A stretch of DNA of 45,508 nt from Actinomycetota bacterium (lineage in GTDB: Bacteria; Actinomycetota; Thermoleophilia; Gaiellales; Gaiellaceae): assembly GCA_005884005.1 (NCBI GenBank), contig VAWI01000045.1, positions 1-45,508 on the forward strand. The letters run 5' to 3'. Below, in pieces: positions 38,262 through 45,508 of this stretch (positions are counted from its first letter, which is position 1; every line of letters starts with the position of its first letter). Made by a program: the position numbers and the translations under genes. The notes under the pieces are model-generated. The model saw only the letters and a program-made list of their open reading frames with translations. It had not been told where the DNA came from and made no database searches.

Positions 38262-39036
38262 ACGGCGCGACGCGAACCGGCTCGCACGAGGTAGCTCGGC
38301 CGTCGGTGCCACATTCGATCAGGACGCCCTCGATCTGGACACCGCCCTCGGCCGGTTTGAAGCGAACCGGCATGCCGGTTCGCATGCGGGCGATCGCGAG
38401 TTCGGCCTGGACGCCGATCACCGAGTCGTGCGGGCCGGTCATGCCGGCGTCGCTGATCGCGGCCGTGCCACCGGGTAGGACTCGGGCGTCGTTCGTCTGC
38501 ACATGCGTATGCGTCCCGATTACCGCCGTGACGCGGCCGTCCAGCCAGCGCGGCAGGGCCACCTTCTCGCTGGTCGCCTCTGCGTGGAAGTCGACCAAGA
38601 CGATCCGGGCGCGCTTCCGCGCCTCGTCGACGAGCTCGTCGATGACTTCGAACGGGCCGACCGGCGGATCGATGAACAGCCGGCCGAGCAGATTGATCAC
38701 GGCCACCGGTGTCCCGTCTGCGGACGGAGCGACCGTCAGGCCACGGCCCGGCGACCCCAGGCTCACATTCGCGGGCCTGATCACGCGCTCGGACTCCGTC
38801 AGGTACGGCCCGATCTCCGGCCGGCGCCAGACATGGTTGCCGAGCGTGATTACGTCGGCGCCGGAGGCGAGGATGCGCTCGGCGATTCGCGGAGTTATGC
38901 CTGCGCCGTCCGCAGCGTTCTCACCGTTGACGACGCAGAAATCGACGGCGAGCTCATCCCGCAGGCCAGCCAGACGCTCCTCCACCGCCCGGCGCCCCGG
39001 GACGCCGAACACGTCAGCGATAAAAAGAATCTTCAG
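38260..39036 (-). CDS. YmdB-like metallophosphoesterase, CTG start
   Basis: Metal-dependent phosphodiesterase of the YmdB/TIGR00282 group, which hydrolyses 2',3'-cyclic nucleotides in known members. Active-site motifs are NGENAADGAGITP, ITLGNHVWRRPEI, VDFHAEATSEK and GTHTHVQTND. The conserved N-terminus (family form MRILFIGDVVG) is read here as LKILFIADVFGVPGRR, starting at CTG 39036, which overlaps the upstream stop as CTGA. The first canonical codon, GTG 39012, would delete the Asp of the first metal site. The CTG start is therefore the best reading; the protein is 258 residues. Confidence 0.9.
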   Translation of the reverse strand: MKILFIADVFGVPGRRAVEERLAGLRDELAVDFCVVNGENAADGAGITPRIAERILASGADVITLGNHVWRRPEIGPYLTESERVIRPANVSLGSPGRGLTVAPSADGTPVAVINLLGRLFIDPPVGPFEVIDELVDEARKRARIVLVDFHAEATSEKVALPRWLDGRVTAVIGTHTHVQTNDARVLPGGTAAISDAGMTGPHDSVIGVQAELAIARMRTGMPVRFKPAEGGVQIEGVLIECGTDGRATSCEPVRVAP

Positions 39037-39818
39037 GGCGTCGAGAGCGCCGCAGCGGGGCGAACTTCGATCTCGGCGTGGTTGCCGGCGTCCTGGGTGT
39101 AGCGGGCGAGCGCCTGTTCCTCGACGCGCGAGAAGTCGAGCAGGACGCCGAGCTTGGATGTTCCCGCGGCGATGCTCGATCCCACGGTCAGTGTCGGGTC
39201 CGGCTTCACATGCGTGATCGAGACGACGAACGACGGCGCGCCGGTCGGCTGGACGTCGATCTCGGAGCCGAATCGCTTGCCGTTGACGATGTACGGCGTC
39301 AGCCCGATCACGCTTCCGTCAACGGGTGAATAGACGTCCGTTCCCGGGAGCGCGCCGACGTCTAGCGCCGCCGTTCCCGGACCTTCGCCGCCGGAGAGCT
39401 GGAACCAGCGGATGCCCCGGCTGCCACCGCCGAACACGCTGCGCGCGAGCCGCGTGAGCGCGCCGGGGTTGGCCTGCGAGCCGAGCGGCTGGAGGGCGAC
39501 CGCGCCGTCGCCGCTTGCGTGATAGCCGATCACGGTTACCCGGGACTGCGCAATCGGCAGCTGGATCCGCAGCGCGCCCTCGAGCGCGACGACCTGCGGG
39601 CTCGGCGGGCCCGACGGAAGCAGGCGGTTCGCCGGCGCGGGGCCGACAGTGGTCTGTCTCGCCGGGGATTTGCCGGCCCCGAAGGCCGTCAGGAGCAGGG
39701 TGACCAGAGCGACGATCGCGAGCACGACGAGGCCGGCCACGCGCCTGCGGCGCCGGACAGCCTGATGGTGTGCACGGCCGTGCCGTGCAGCGATCGTGCG
39801 CCCTCCGTCCCTGGGCAT
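39033..39818 (-). CDS. membrane-anchored LytM/M23-like domain protein
   Basis: A 261-residue protein with an Arg-rich N-terminus, one membrane helix (about residues 29-47, VAGLVVLAIVALVTLLLTAFG) and an extracytoplasmic part. The C-terminal domain resembles M23/LytM: LDVGALPGTDVYSPVDGSVIG, SITHVKPDP, and YTQDAGNHAEIEV. Some zinc ligands appear to be missing (no GxHxGxD, no HxH), so it may be a non-enzymatic activator or binding domain. ATG 39818 stands 7 nt after a TAGCGT -10 box; the much longer in-frame extension upstream is not needed. Its TGA stop overlaps the CTG start of the YmdB-like gene. Confidence 0.82.
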   Translation of the reverse strand: MPRDGGRTIAARHGRAHHQAVRRRRRVAGLVVLAIVALVTLLLTAFGAGKSPARQTTVGPAPANRLLPSGPPSPQVVALEGALRIQLPIAQSRVTVIGYHASGDGAVALQPLGSQANPGALTRLARSVFGGGSRGIRWFQLSGGEGPGTAALDVGALPGTDVYSPVDGSVIGLTPYIVNGKRFGSEIDVQPTGAPSFVVSITHVKPDPTLTVGSSIAAGTSKLGVLLDFSRVEEQALARYTQDAGNHAEIEVRPAAALSTP

Positions 39819-39825
39819 CGGCGGG

Positions 39826-39831
39826 ACGCTA
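39826..39831 (-). promoter_or_regulatory. -10 box TAGCGT, leaderless promoter of LytM-like gene
   Basis: On the minus strand TAGCGT is followed by 7 nt and ATG 39818. It argues against the longer reading of this gene. Confidence 0.45.
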
Positions 39832-40129
39832 ACGGGTTGCTCCTCCACCCGCAAGGAACCCCGGTCAAGCCGACTTTGTGACAGCAGAAGCCTTGGTACT
39901 TCCAAGGGTTCCTCCCATAGTTCGTAACTGTCCAAAGCCAGGGCGCCATCCTCTGCCAAAGACCAGTCCCAGGCCGGCGGCCGGAGGGACGATCTAAGCC
40001 GGACTCCGGGAGCAGCATTCGATCGATTTCGGCCTTGCCGCTCGGGATTAGACGGCCATCCGGGCAAAGCCCGGACCGCCTGCAGGTCGGCGTCGCGAGC
40101 GAGCGCCGTTGGCCGGACGACGCGCGCCG
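39832..40129. other. 298-bp gap with nested inverted repeats, no convincing gene
   Basis: This divergent intergenic region is less GC-rich than its neighbours. It contains AGGAACCC (39854-39861) complementary to GGGTTCCT (39906-39913), which encloses CCTTGG-TACTT-CCAAGG (39891-39907). Another perfect hairpin, TCCGGGC-AAA-GCCCGGA, lies at 40059-40075. The minus strand has an open frame but no credible start after the LytM promoter is assigned. It may be an unrecognised structured RNA or repeat; I do not recognise a known riboswitch, RNase P, SRP or tmRNA signature. Confidence 0.4.
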
Positions 40130-40135
40130 TATCAT
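40130..40135 (+). promoter_or_regulatory. -10 box TATCAT, leaderless promoter of AI-2E permease gene
   Basis: TATCAT ends 7 nt before ATG 40143; no Shine-Dalgarno is present. Confidence 0.45.
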
Positions 40136-40142
40136 CATCGCG

Positions 40143-41363
40143 ATGGCGACCCAGTCGCCCCCGAAGCTCCAGATCCCTCGCTGGATCCAGCTCGTCACGC
40201 TGCCGCTGATCTTGCTGCTGATCTGGGCCGTAGCGGGGGCGGTCCGTCACGTCGTCTTCCTCTTTCTCGTCGCCGGACTGATCGCGCTGCTGCTGAATCC
40301 GCTCGTCCGAGGCGTCACGAGGTTCTGGATCCCTCGCGGACTGGGTGTCGCAATCGTCTACCTGTTGTTCGCGGGCCTTGTCGCGGCGGCGAGCATCGCG
40401 CTCGGGACGGTGGTGGTCGATCAGACAAGGTCGTCGTCACATCGAGTCGATTCCTACTTTACGGCCGAACACGGACAACCCCCGCAGACTCACGCCGAGC
40501 GCGATGTCGATCGTTTCCAGGTGTGGCTGAACCACCACGGCCTGCGCCGAATCAAGGTCCGCAAGCAGCTCAACGACTTCGTGAACAACATCCGCACGAG
40601 GGACGTCCAGAAGTACACGACGCGGGCGATCAACTTCGTCGAGGGGGCCGCGATCGGGACGGTGAAGTTGCTCTTCAGCCTCGTCCTCGTGCTCGTCGTC
40701 TCGGTCTACATGCTGCTCGACATGGAGCGTCTGTCGGCTGCGGTAAACCGCCGCTTCCCCCCGCCCCGAGGCTCCCCACCTCTGGTCGTACGGATCGAGC
40801 AGTCGCTTGTCGGCTACGTGAAGGGCCAAGTGCTGCTGTCGTTGATCATCGGTGTGAGCGCCGGCCTCGGTCTTTGGCTGCTGGGGACTCTCGGGCTCGG
40901 CCCCGGGCTCACGAAGTACGCGGTCATCTTCGGCGCGTGGGTCGCATTCACGGAGCTGATTCCATACCTCGGCCCCTGGCTCGGCGCGGTGCCGCCGTTC
41001 GTCTACGAGCTGGTCGTCCATCCGATCTCGGCTCTCTGGGTCGCGCTCCTCTTCCTCTTCATTCACCAGATCGAGGGCCACGTCGTCGTTCCGAACGTGA
41101 TGGGCTCGGCCCTGCGGCTGCACCCCTTGCTCGTCATCTTCGGATTGCTTGCCGGCGGCGAGATCTACGGGCTCCCGGGCGTGCTGGTGGCGTTGCCTTT
41201 GTTGGCGGCGGGGCGCGCGATCTGGGAGTTCTTCTCCGAGCGGATCGAACTCGAAAGCTGGGACGAGGCCGGGGCCGAGCCGCTGCCGGTTCCGGTCGAG
41301 GTCGAGGGACCCGAGCCCGAGGCGCCAACGGAGATAAAGCCTTCCCGGGCTGCCAGGAGATGA
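40143..41363 (+). CDS. AI-2E family (TqsA/PerM-like) membrane transporter
   Basis: Polytopic membrane protein of 406 residues. The family pattern is clear: helices near the N-terminus (LILLLIWAVAGAVRHVVFLFLVAGLIALLLNP), a cytoplasmic or re-entrant region with QKYTTRAINFVEGAAIGTVK, then TELIPYLGPWLGAVPPFV and FIHQIEGHVVVPNVMG. These proteins export small molecules or act as sodium/proton antiporters in some members. The C-terminus is Glu/Pro-rich. The stop overlaps the following ABC ATPase start as ATGA. Confidence 0.92.
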   Translation: MATQSPPKLQIPRWIQLVTLPLILLLIWAVAGAVRHVVFLFLVAGLIALLLNPLVRGVTRFWIPRGLGVAIVYLLFAGLVAAASIALGTVVVDQTRSSSHRVDSYFTAEHGQPPQTHAERDVDRFQVWLNHHGLRRIKVRKQLNDFVNNIRTRDVQKYTTRAINFVEGAAIGTVKLLFSLVLVLVVSVYMLLDMERLSAAVNRRFPPPRGSPPLVVRIEQSLVGYVKGQVLLSLIIGVSAGLGLWLLGTLGLGPGLTKYAVIFGAWVAFTELIPYLGPWLGAVPPFVYELVVHPISALWVALLFLFIHQIEGHVVVPNVMGSALRLHPLLVIFGLLAGGEIYGLPGVLVALPLLAAGRAIWEFFSERIELESWDEAGAEPLPVPVEVEGPEPEAPTEIKPSRAARR

Positions 41364-42016
41364 ACGGTCGCCCGCCGCTGCTCGCGGCCCGGGCGGCGGC
41401 GAGGCGCTTCGGCTCGCAGATGGCGCTGGAGCCGACGGACTTCGAGCTCCGTGACGGAGAGGCGGTCGCGCTCGTCGGGCCGAACGGCGCCGGCAAGTCG
41501 ACGCTGCTCGCGCTGCTCGCCGGAGCGCTCGAGCCGTCGGCGGGACGGGTCGAGCGCCGCGACGGCGCGCGCGTCGGCTGGGCGCCGCAGCGTGCCGCGC
41601 AGTATGCGCGCCTGTCACCGCGCGAGAACCTCGAGCTGTTCGCGCGCCTCGAAGCAGAAGAGCAGCCGGAGCGGTCCGCGGAGCGGCTGCTGGACGAATT
41701 TGAACTCCCGCGCGGAGTCCTCGCCGGCGACCTCTCGGTCGGCAACCGCCAACGTCTCAATCTTGCGATCACCTTGCTCGGCGAGCCCGATGCGCTGCTG
41801 TTGGACGAGCCCACCGCGGCGCTCGATCCGGAACAACGGCGGCGTCTCTGGGCACGCCTCGAGGCCGACCACCATGCTGGTACCGCACTGCTCTTCGTCA
41901 CCCAGCACGCCGCGGAGGTCGAGGCGCATGCGGGCCGTGTCGTAGCGCTCCGCGAGGGAGCGGTCGCGTTCGCAGGGTCGGTCTCCGAGTACGACTCGCT
42001 CGCGCTCGCTGGATGA
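41360..42016 (+). CDS. ABC transporter ATP-binding protein
   Basis: ATPase subunit of an ABC-2 exporter, 218 residues. Walker A is GPNGAGKST, Walker B is ALLLDEPTAALDP, and the H-loop is VTQHAAEVE. The signature motif is degenerate: LSVGNRQRL in place of LSGGQ. ATG 41360 overlaps the permease stop upstream (ATGA), and its own stop overlaps the next gene likewise. It presumably energises the membrane protein that follows; the exported substrate is unknown. Confidence 0.93.
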   Translation: MNGRPPLLAARAAARRFGSQMALEPTDFELRDGEAVALVGPNGAGKSTLLALLAGALEPSAGRVERRDGARVGWAPQRAAQYARLSPRENLELFARLEAEEQPERSAERLLDEFELPRGVLAGDLSVGNRQRLNLAITLLGEPDALLLDEPTAALDPEQRRRLWARLEADHHAGTALLFVTQHAAEVEAHAGRVVALREGAVAFAGSVSEYDSLALAG

Positions 42017-43338
42017 CGCGCGTCGCCCTGCTCCTGCGAAAGGACGCGTTGATTCTGCGGCGCTCGCCGCTCCTGCTCGGACTACTCCTTGCCTACCCGC
42101 TCCTGATCGCCCTGCTCGTCGGCCTTGTTGCCGGGTACGCGAACGCGAAGCCGCGGGTTGCGCTCGTGGACGAGGATGGGTTGCCCCGTTTCGTCAGCAT
42201 CGGCGGCCACCTCTTCGACGTCGACAGGACGATCAGGCGCGTGAGCAAGGACGTCAGCCTCGTCAGGCTCGGTCATGACGAGGCGCAGAGGGAGTTGCGC
42301 TCCGGGAAGGTCGTCGCCGTGCTCACCGTTCCGCCCGGGTTCGTCGCGACGCTCAAAGGCATGGTCTCCAGCCCGACGCTCGAGGTGCAGACGGCCCGCG
42401 GAATCATCTCCTCGCGGGTCGACGAGCAGGTGCAGGCGCTCGTCTACGGACTGAACCGGCAGCTGCAGACCGCTTACATCGGCAGCGACCTCGGCTACGT
42501 TCGTTTGATCCAACATGGCGGGCACGGCTCGTTCCTTGGCCACGAGTTCACGGTGCTCGGGCTCGACGGCGCTGACCTGCTTCTCCGCGGAGCGTCTGGC
42601 CCCCAGGCGCGCAAGCTCCGCGATTTCATCGGCGACGCGCACCTCGCGCTTGCCCGGACCGGTGACGCGTTGCGGGCGACGGCGCATCCGATCCAGATCG
42701 CACGCGTCAAGGGGCGCGGCCGGACATGGGCGCTCTCGGCCGACGTCCAGGCCTATGCGCTCGGACTGACGATCAGCTTACTCGCCCTTGTGCTCGCGGC
42801 CGGCTCGCTCGCCGCCGAGCGGGACGAGAACGTCGTCGGGCGCCTCGCGCGTGGGCTGGTCACGCTCGGCGAGCTCGTCTGGGCAAAGGTTCTGCTCGCC
42901 GCGGTCGTGGCGCTGGCGCTCGGACTGGGAGTCTCGCTCGTCTTCGGCGCGATCATCCAGATCGGCAACGTCACTGGCGGCGAGCCGTGGGGCCGTGTGC
43001 CGCTCCTTGCAGTCGGCCTGCTGCTCGCGGGCGCCGCGCTAGGCGCTCTGGGCGCGCTGCTGGGCGCCGTCGCGCGCGACGCCCGCACGGCCTCGCTCGT
43101 CGCGCTTCTGGTGGTCCTGCCGATCGTCTTCCTCGGGCTCGTTCCGCAAGAGATCGTTCCCGCCGCGGGCTGGATCAGCGACGGCCTGCCGTTCATCCAC
43201 GGTGTGCGTTTCTTCAGTGCCGCGCTCTACGACGCGAGCCCCTGGTGGCGGCTCCTGCGCGAGGCGCTCTGGCTCTGCGGTTTGGGCGCGCTCTTCGGCC
43301 TGTTGGCCCGAATCGAAACGCGTAGATTGTTGGCATGA
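42013..43338 (+). CDS. ABC-2 type transporter permease
   Basis: Membrane subunit of 441 residues. One N-terminal helix (LLLGLLLAYPLLIALLVGLVAG) is followed by a large extracytoplasmic domain (residues about 45-245), then five or six helices (LGLTISLLALVLAAGSLAAERD and others), the ABC-2 arrangement. ATG 42013 overlaps the ATPase stop by 4 nt. The gene's TGA (43336-43338) is overlapped by an ATG that opens a 27-codon frame ahead of hemB. Confidence 0.9.
   Translation: MTRVALLLRKDALILRRSPLLLGLLLAYPLLIALLVGLVAGYANAKPRVALVDEDGLPRFVSIGGHLFDVDRTIRRVSKDVSLVRLGHDEAQRELRSGKVVAVLTVPPGFVATLKGMVSSPTLEVQTARGIISSRVDEQVQALVYGLNRQLQTAYIGSDLGYVRLIQHGGHGSFLGHEFTVLGLDGADLLLRGASGPQARKLRDFIGDAHLALARTGDALRATAHPIQIARVKGRGRTWALSADVQAYALGLTISLLALVLAAGSLAAERDENVVGRLARGLVTLGELVWAKVLLAAVVALALGLGVSLVFGAIIQIGNVTGGEPWGRVPLLAVGLLLAGAALGALGALLGAVARDARTASLVALLVVLPIVFLGLVPQEIVPAAGWISDGLPFIHGVRFFSAALYDASPWWRLLREALWLCGLGALFGLLARIETRRLLA
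43323..43328 (+). promoter_or_regulatory. -10 box TAGATT before hemB leader frame
   Basis: TAGATT at the end of the permease gene ends 6 nt before ATG 43335. An mRNA starting there would be leaderless for the 27-codon frame and carry a 70-80 nt leader for hemB. Confidence 0.35.
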
Positions 43339-43418
43339 ACGCTACGCGTCCGGTTCTGTCGGCAAGGCCGCACAGTAGACAGGCGCCGGCTTCGCTCGAG
43401 CTACTGAGCCATGGCTGA
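43335..43418 (+). CDS. possible 27-codon leader peptide upstream of hemB
   Basis: The frame starts at ATG 43335, overlapping the permease stop as ATGA, reads [20 protein letters not shown] and on to a stop at 43416-43418 that lies in the first codons of hemB (start 43411). Translation through it would deliver ribosomes to the hemB start. A -10 box lies 6 nt before its ATG. It may be a coupling leader peptide or chance; conservation would decide. Confidence 0.35.
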   Translation: MNATRPVLSARPHSRQAPASLELLSHG

Positions 43419-44388
43419 GCCGGCGTTCCCAGCGACGAGGCTGCGGCGTCTGCGGCGGACGAGCCGGCTGCGATCGCTCGTGCGCGAGACACGTCTCGAT
43501 CTCGGTGACTTCGTGATGCCGCTCTTCGTCTGCCCGGGCGAAGGCATCGTCCAGCCGCTCGAGGGGCTGCCGGGAATCGCACAGCGCTCGGTCGACGCAG
43601 TCGTCGAGGAGATCGAGACGCTCGTCGCCCTCGGTGTCTCGGCGGTGCTGCTCTTCGGGATCCCGGAGGAGAAGGACGAGGAGGGCTCGGGCGCGTACGA
43701 GGAGGACGGGATCGTGCAGCTCGCTCTCCGAGAGCTGAGCGCTCGCTTCTCGGAGCTCGTGCTTGCGACGGACGTCTGCCTCTGCGAGTACACCTCGCAC
43801 GGGCACTGCGGCGTCATTCGGGACGGCGAGATCGACAACGACGCGTCGCTGGAGCTACTCGCCCGCACGGCGGTCAGCCACGCCGAGGCCGGCGCCGACA
43901 CGGTCTGCCCGAGCGACATGATGGACGGCCGCGTCGGGGCAATTCGGTCCGCCCTCGATGACTCCGGCTTCGAGCAGATCCCGGTCGTCTCCTATGCGGC
44001 CAAGTACGCCTCTGCGTTCTACGGTCCCTTCCGCGAGGCTGCCGAGTCCACCCCTGCGTTCGGTGACCGTCGCGGCTACCAGCTCGATCCGGCGAATGTC
44101 CGCGAGGCGCTCCGTGAATGCGAGCTGGATGTCCGCGAGGGAGCCGATGCGCTGATCGTGAAACCGGCGCTGCCGTATCTCGACGTCCTCCGCGCCGTCC
44201 GCGAGCGGTTCGAGCTCCCGGTCGGCGCCTACAACGTCTCCGGCGAGTACGCGATGCTCAAGGCCGCCGCGCAGGCCGGCTGGCTCGACGAGCGCCAGGC
44301 TGCGCTCGAGTCGCTCACCGCGATCAAGCGCGCGGGCGCAGACTTCATCGTCTCCTACTGGACCAGAGAGCTCGCCGAGTGGCTTTAA
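43411..44388 (+). CDS. hemB: delta-aminolevulinic acid dehydratase (porphobilinogen synthase)
   Basis: Condenses two 5-aminolevulinate molecules to porphobilinogen in heme synthesis. The 325 residues include the zinc-type metal site [14 protein letters not shown], the allosteric/active-site segment [14 protein letters not shown], and the two active-site lysines in [16 protein letters not shown] and [12 protein letters not shown]. The C-terminus has [13 protein letters not shown] 43411 fits the family N-terminus. hemL follows with a hairpin in the 30-nt gap. Confidence 0.97.
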   Translation: MAEPAFPATRLRRLRRTSRLRSLVRETRLDLGDFVMPLFVCPGEGIVQPLEGLPGIAQRSVDAVVEEIETLVALGVSAVLLFGIPEEKDEEGSGAYEEDGIVQLALRELSARFSELVLATDVCLCEYTSHGHCGVIRDGEIDNDASLELLARTAVSHAEAGADTVCPSDMMDGRVGAIRSALDDSGFEQIPVVSYAAKYASAFYGPFREAAESTPAFGDRRGYQLDPANVREALRECELDVREGADALIVKPALPYLDVLRAVRERFELPVGAYNVSGEYAMLKAAAQAGWLDERQAALESLTAIKRAGADFIVSYWTRELAEWL

Positions 44389-44415
44389 CGCGAAAAATGC
44401 TGCGCATTTTCCGCG
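44389..44415 (+). terminator. hairpin between hemB and hemL
   Basis: CGCG-A-AAAATGC at 44389-44400 pairs with GCATTTT-C-CGCG at 44404-44415: 7 bp plus 4 bp with one mismatch and a TGC loop. It starts just after the hemB stop (TAA at 44386-44388) and ends 3 nt before hemL ATG 44419. It has no T-run and could attenuate or occlude hemL translation instead of terminating. Confidence 0.5.
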
Positions 44416-44418
44416 GGA

Positions 44419-45508
44419 ATGGTTAGTCCCATCACTTCGCTCGGGAGGACATCCGACCAATTGCGCCCGCGTGAAACCGGGGCCACACTGATACGGCGGG
44501 CAAGGAGCGTGATTCCCGGAGGCGTCAATTCGCCGGTGCGGGCTATGCGCGCGGTCGGTCTGGACGAGCCGCTCTTCGTCCGCCGTGGCGAGGGCGCCTG
44601 GATCGAGGACGAGGCCGGCCGCCGCTACGTCGACTGGGTGATGTCGTGGGGGCCGCTGATCTTCGGCCACGCTGATCCCGAGTCGGTCGACGCGGTGATC
44701 GCGGCCGCGCGGGAGGGAATGACGTTCGGCGCCTCGACCGAGAGGGAGGTCGAGCTCGCCGAAGAGCTGATCGACGCTGTCCCGTCGCTCGAGCTGGTGC
44801 GCCTGGTTTCCTCGGGCACCGAGGCGGCGATGAGCGCGGTCCGGTTGGCACGGGCGGCGACCCGGCGCGATCGGATCCTCAAGTTCGCGGGCATGCGGAT
44901 GCGCTGCTCGCAGAGTCCGGGTCCGGTCTCGCGACGCTGGGGATTCCGGCGACGCCCGGCGTGACGAGCGGGGCGGCGGAGGACACGATCGTCGTGCCCT
45001 ACAACGACGTCGACGCGACCGCTGCCGCCGTCGAGCGTTGGGGCGAGGGGCTCGCCGCGATCGTCGTCGAGCCGGTCGCCGGAAACATGGGTGTCGTCCC
45101 GCCGGAGCCCGGCTTCCTCGAGGCGCTGCGGGACCTTTGTGACGCGAGCGGCGCGCTGCTCGTCTTCGACGAGGTGATTACGGGCTTTCGCGTTGCCCGG
45201 GGCGGTGCGCAGGAGCGCTTCGGCGTCATCCCCGACCTGACCCTGCTCGGCAAGATCGCCGGCGGCGGGATGCCGCTGGCCGCGTTCGGCGGGCGCGGTG
45301 ACGTAATGGAGCAGCTCGCCCCGAGCGGCCACGTCTACCAGGCGGGGACCCTGAGCGGGAACCCGCTCGCGACAGCGGCGGCGCTTTCCGTGTTGCGGCG
45401 CCTGCGCGAGCCGGAGATCTACGAGGAGCTCGAGCAGCACGGCGCCCGGCTCGAGGCTGGTCTGGCGCCGTTCGGAACCGTCCAGCGCGTCGGCGCCATG
45501 GCGACGCT
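44419..45508 (+). pseudogene. hemL: glutamate-1-semialdehyde 2,1-aminomutase, frameshifted, 3' end beyond window
   Basis: PLP enzyme that makes 5-aminolevulinate from glutamate-1-semialdehyde, the precursor for HemB. The first part (44419 to about 44892) has [16 protein letters not shown] and [16 protein letters not shown]. The frame then shifts by one: after LKFAG the family's CYHG is absent and the rest continues as [12 protein letters not shown], with PLP lysine in [11 protein letters not shown], to the window edge. The change equals loss of about 13 bp at 44890-44892. It is not a simple homopolymer error. As hemL is normally essential in this pathway, an assembly artefact or a mixed population is possible. 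Confidence 0.9.

Noticed and set aside
39832-40129. c-di-AMP (ydaO-type) riboswitch before the LytM-like gene
   Set aside because: Such switches often precede cell-wall genes in actinobacteria, but I cannot find the conserved core, and the promoter box lies downstream of the structured part.
39832-40129. RNase P RNA, tmRNA or SRP RNA
   Set aside because: None of the conserved sequence blocks of these RNAs is visible on either strand.
39819-40250. 144-codon N-terminal extension of the LytM-like gene
   Set aside because: ATG 39818 follows a good -10 box and begins right before a membrane anchor; the extension would run into the AI-2E permease gene on the other strand.
41360-42016. Inactive ABC ATPase because of the degenerate LSVGNRQ signature
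   Set aside because: Walker A, Walker B, D-loop and H-loop are intact, and ABC-2 exporter ATPases often vary at this site.

Overview
The window is a high-GC, gene-dense bacterial chromosome segment. The gene content (phenylacetyl-CoA monooxygenase genes, several crotonases, PuuD-type urate oxidase, GtrA and GT87-like membrane glycosyltransferases, HemB/HemL), the many GTG starts, 1-4 nt stop/start overlaps and a recurrent TAGGCT/TAGATT-type -10 box 6-10 nt before the start codon fit a soil actinobacterium, probably of the class Thermoleophilia (Gaiellales-like). That placement is inferred from style and content only. No rRNA, tRNA, CRISPR array, prophage or transposase gene is visible.

Layout. 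1-2959: 3' part of a thiolase, a small unknown gene and an aldehyde dehydrogenase. 3025-13010: a purine catabolism island. A minus-strand operon runs adenine deaminase, 8-oxoguanine deaminase, HIU hydrolase, OHCU decarboxylase, PuuD urate oxidase, DUF3830 protein. A divergent plus-strand operon encodes a three-subunit xanthine dehydrogenase. An allantoate amidohydrolase-like gene converges on the first operon. Together they cover adenine or 8-oxoguanine to urate to allantoin, and allantoate breakdown; allantoinase is not seen. 12933-18903: two DMT-type permeases, an EthD-like protein, two crotonases, a lower-GC unknown gene, an L,D-transpeptidase and an HtrA-like protease. 18960-23088: phenylacetate degradation (paaG, then paaABCD divergent from a TetR regulator, with a perfect 20-bp palindrome between them) plus an orphan receiver domain. 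23113-28526: a VOC protein and a tightly overlapping operon with a lipid/DAG kinase-like protein, DUF4129, MoxR ATPase and DUF58. 28538-32094: 2-oxoacid dehydrogenase E1alpha, E1beta, a HIRAN-domain protein and E2. 32120-38233: a membrane protein, a phosphodiesterase/phosphatase, Pcm, GtrA and two GT87-like membrane proteins. 38260-39818 (minus): LytM-like protein and YmdB-like phosphoesterase. 40143-43338: AI-2E-type permease and an ABC-2 exporter. 43411-45508: hemB and a hemL copy broken by a short deletion, running off the window.

The most notable signals are not single genes. (i) At least two, perhaps three, genes appear to start at CTG inside a CTGA stop/start overlap; YmdB, whose conserved N-terminus begins exactly there, is the strongest case. 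(ii) A GC-rich palindromic repeat family occurs both between xanthine dehydrogenase genes and twice, in the same reading frame, in the linkers of the E2 acyltransferase. (iii) A genome-style leaderless promoter architecture is visible at more than a dozen genes, sometimes with the upstream stop codon inside the -10 box. (iv) A 168-bp element with 20-bp terminal inverted repeats fills one intergenic gap exactly.
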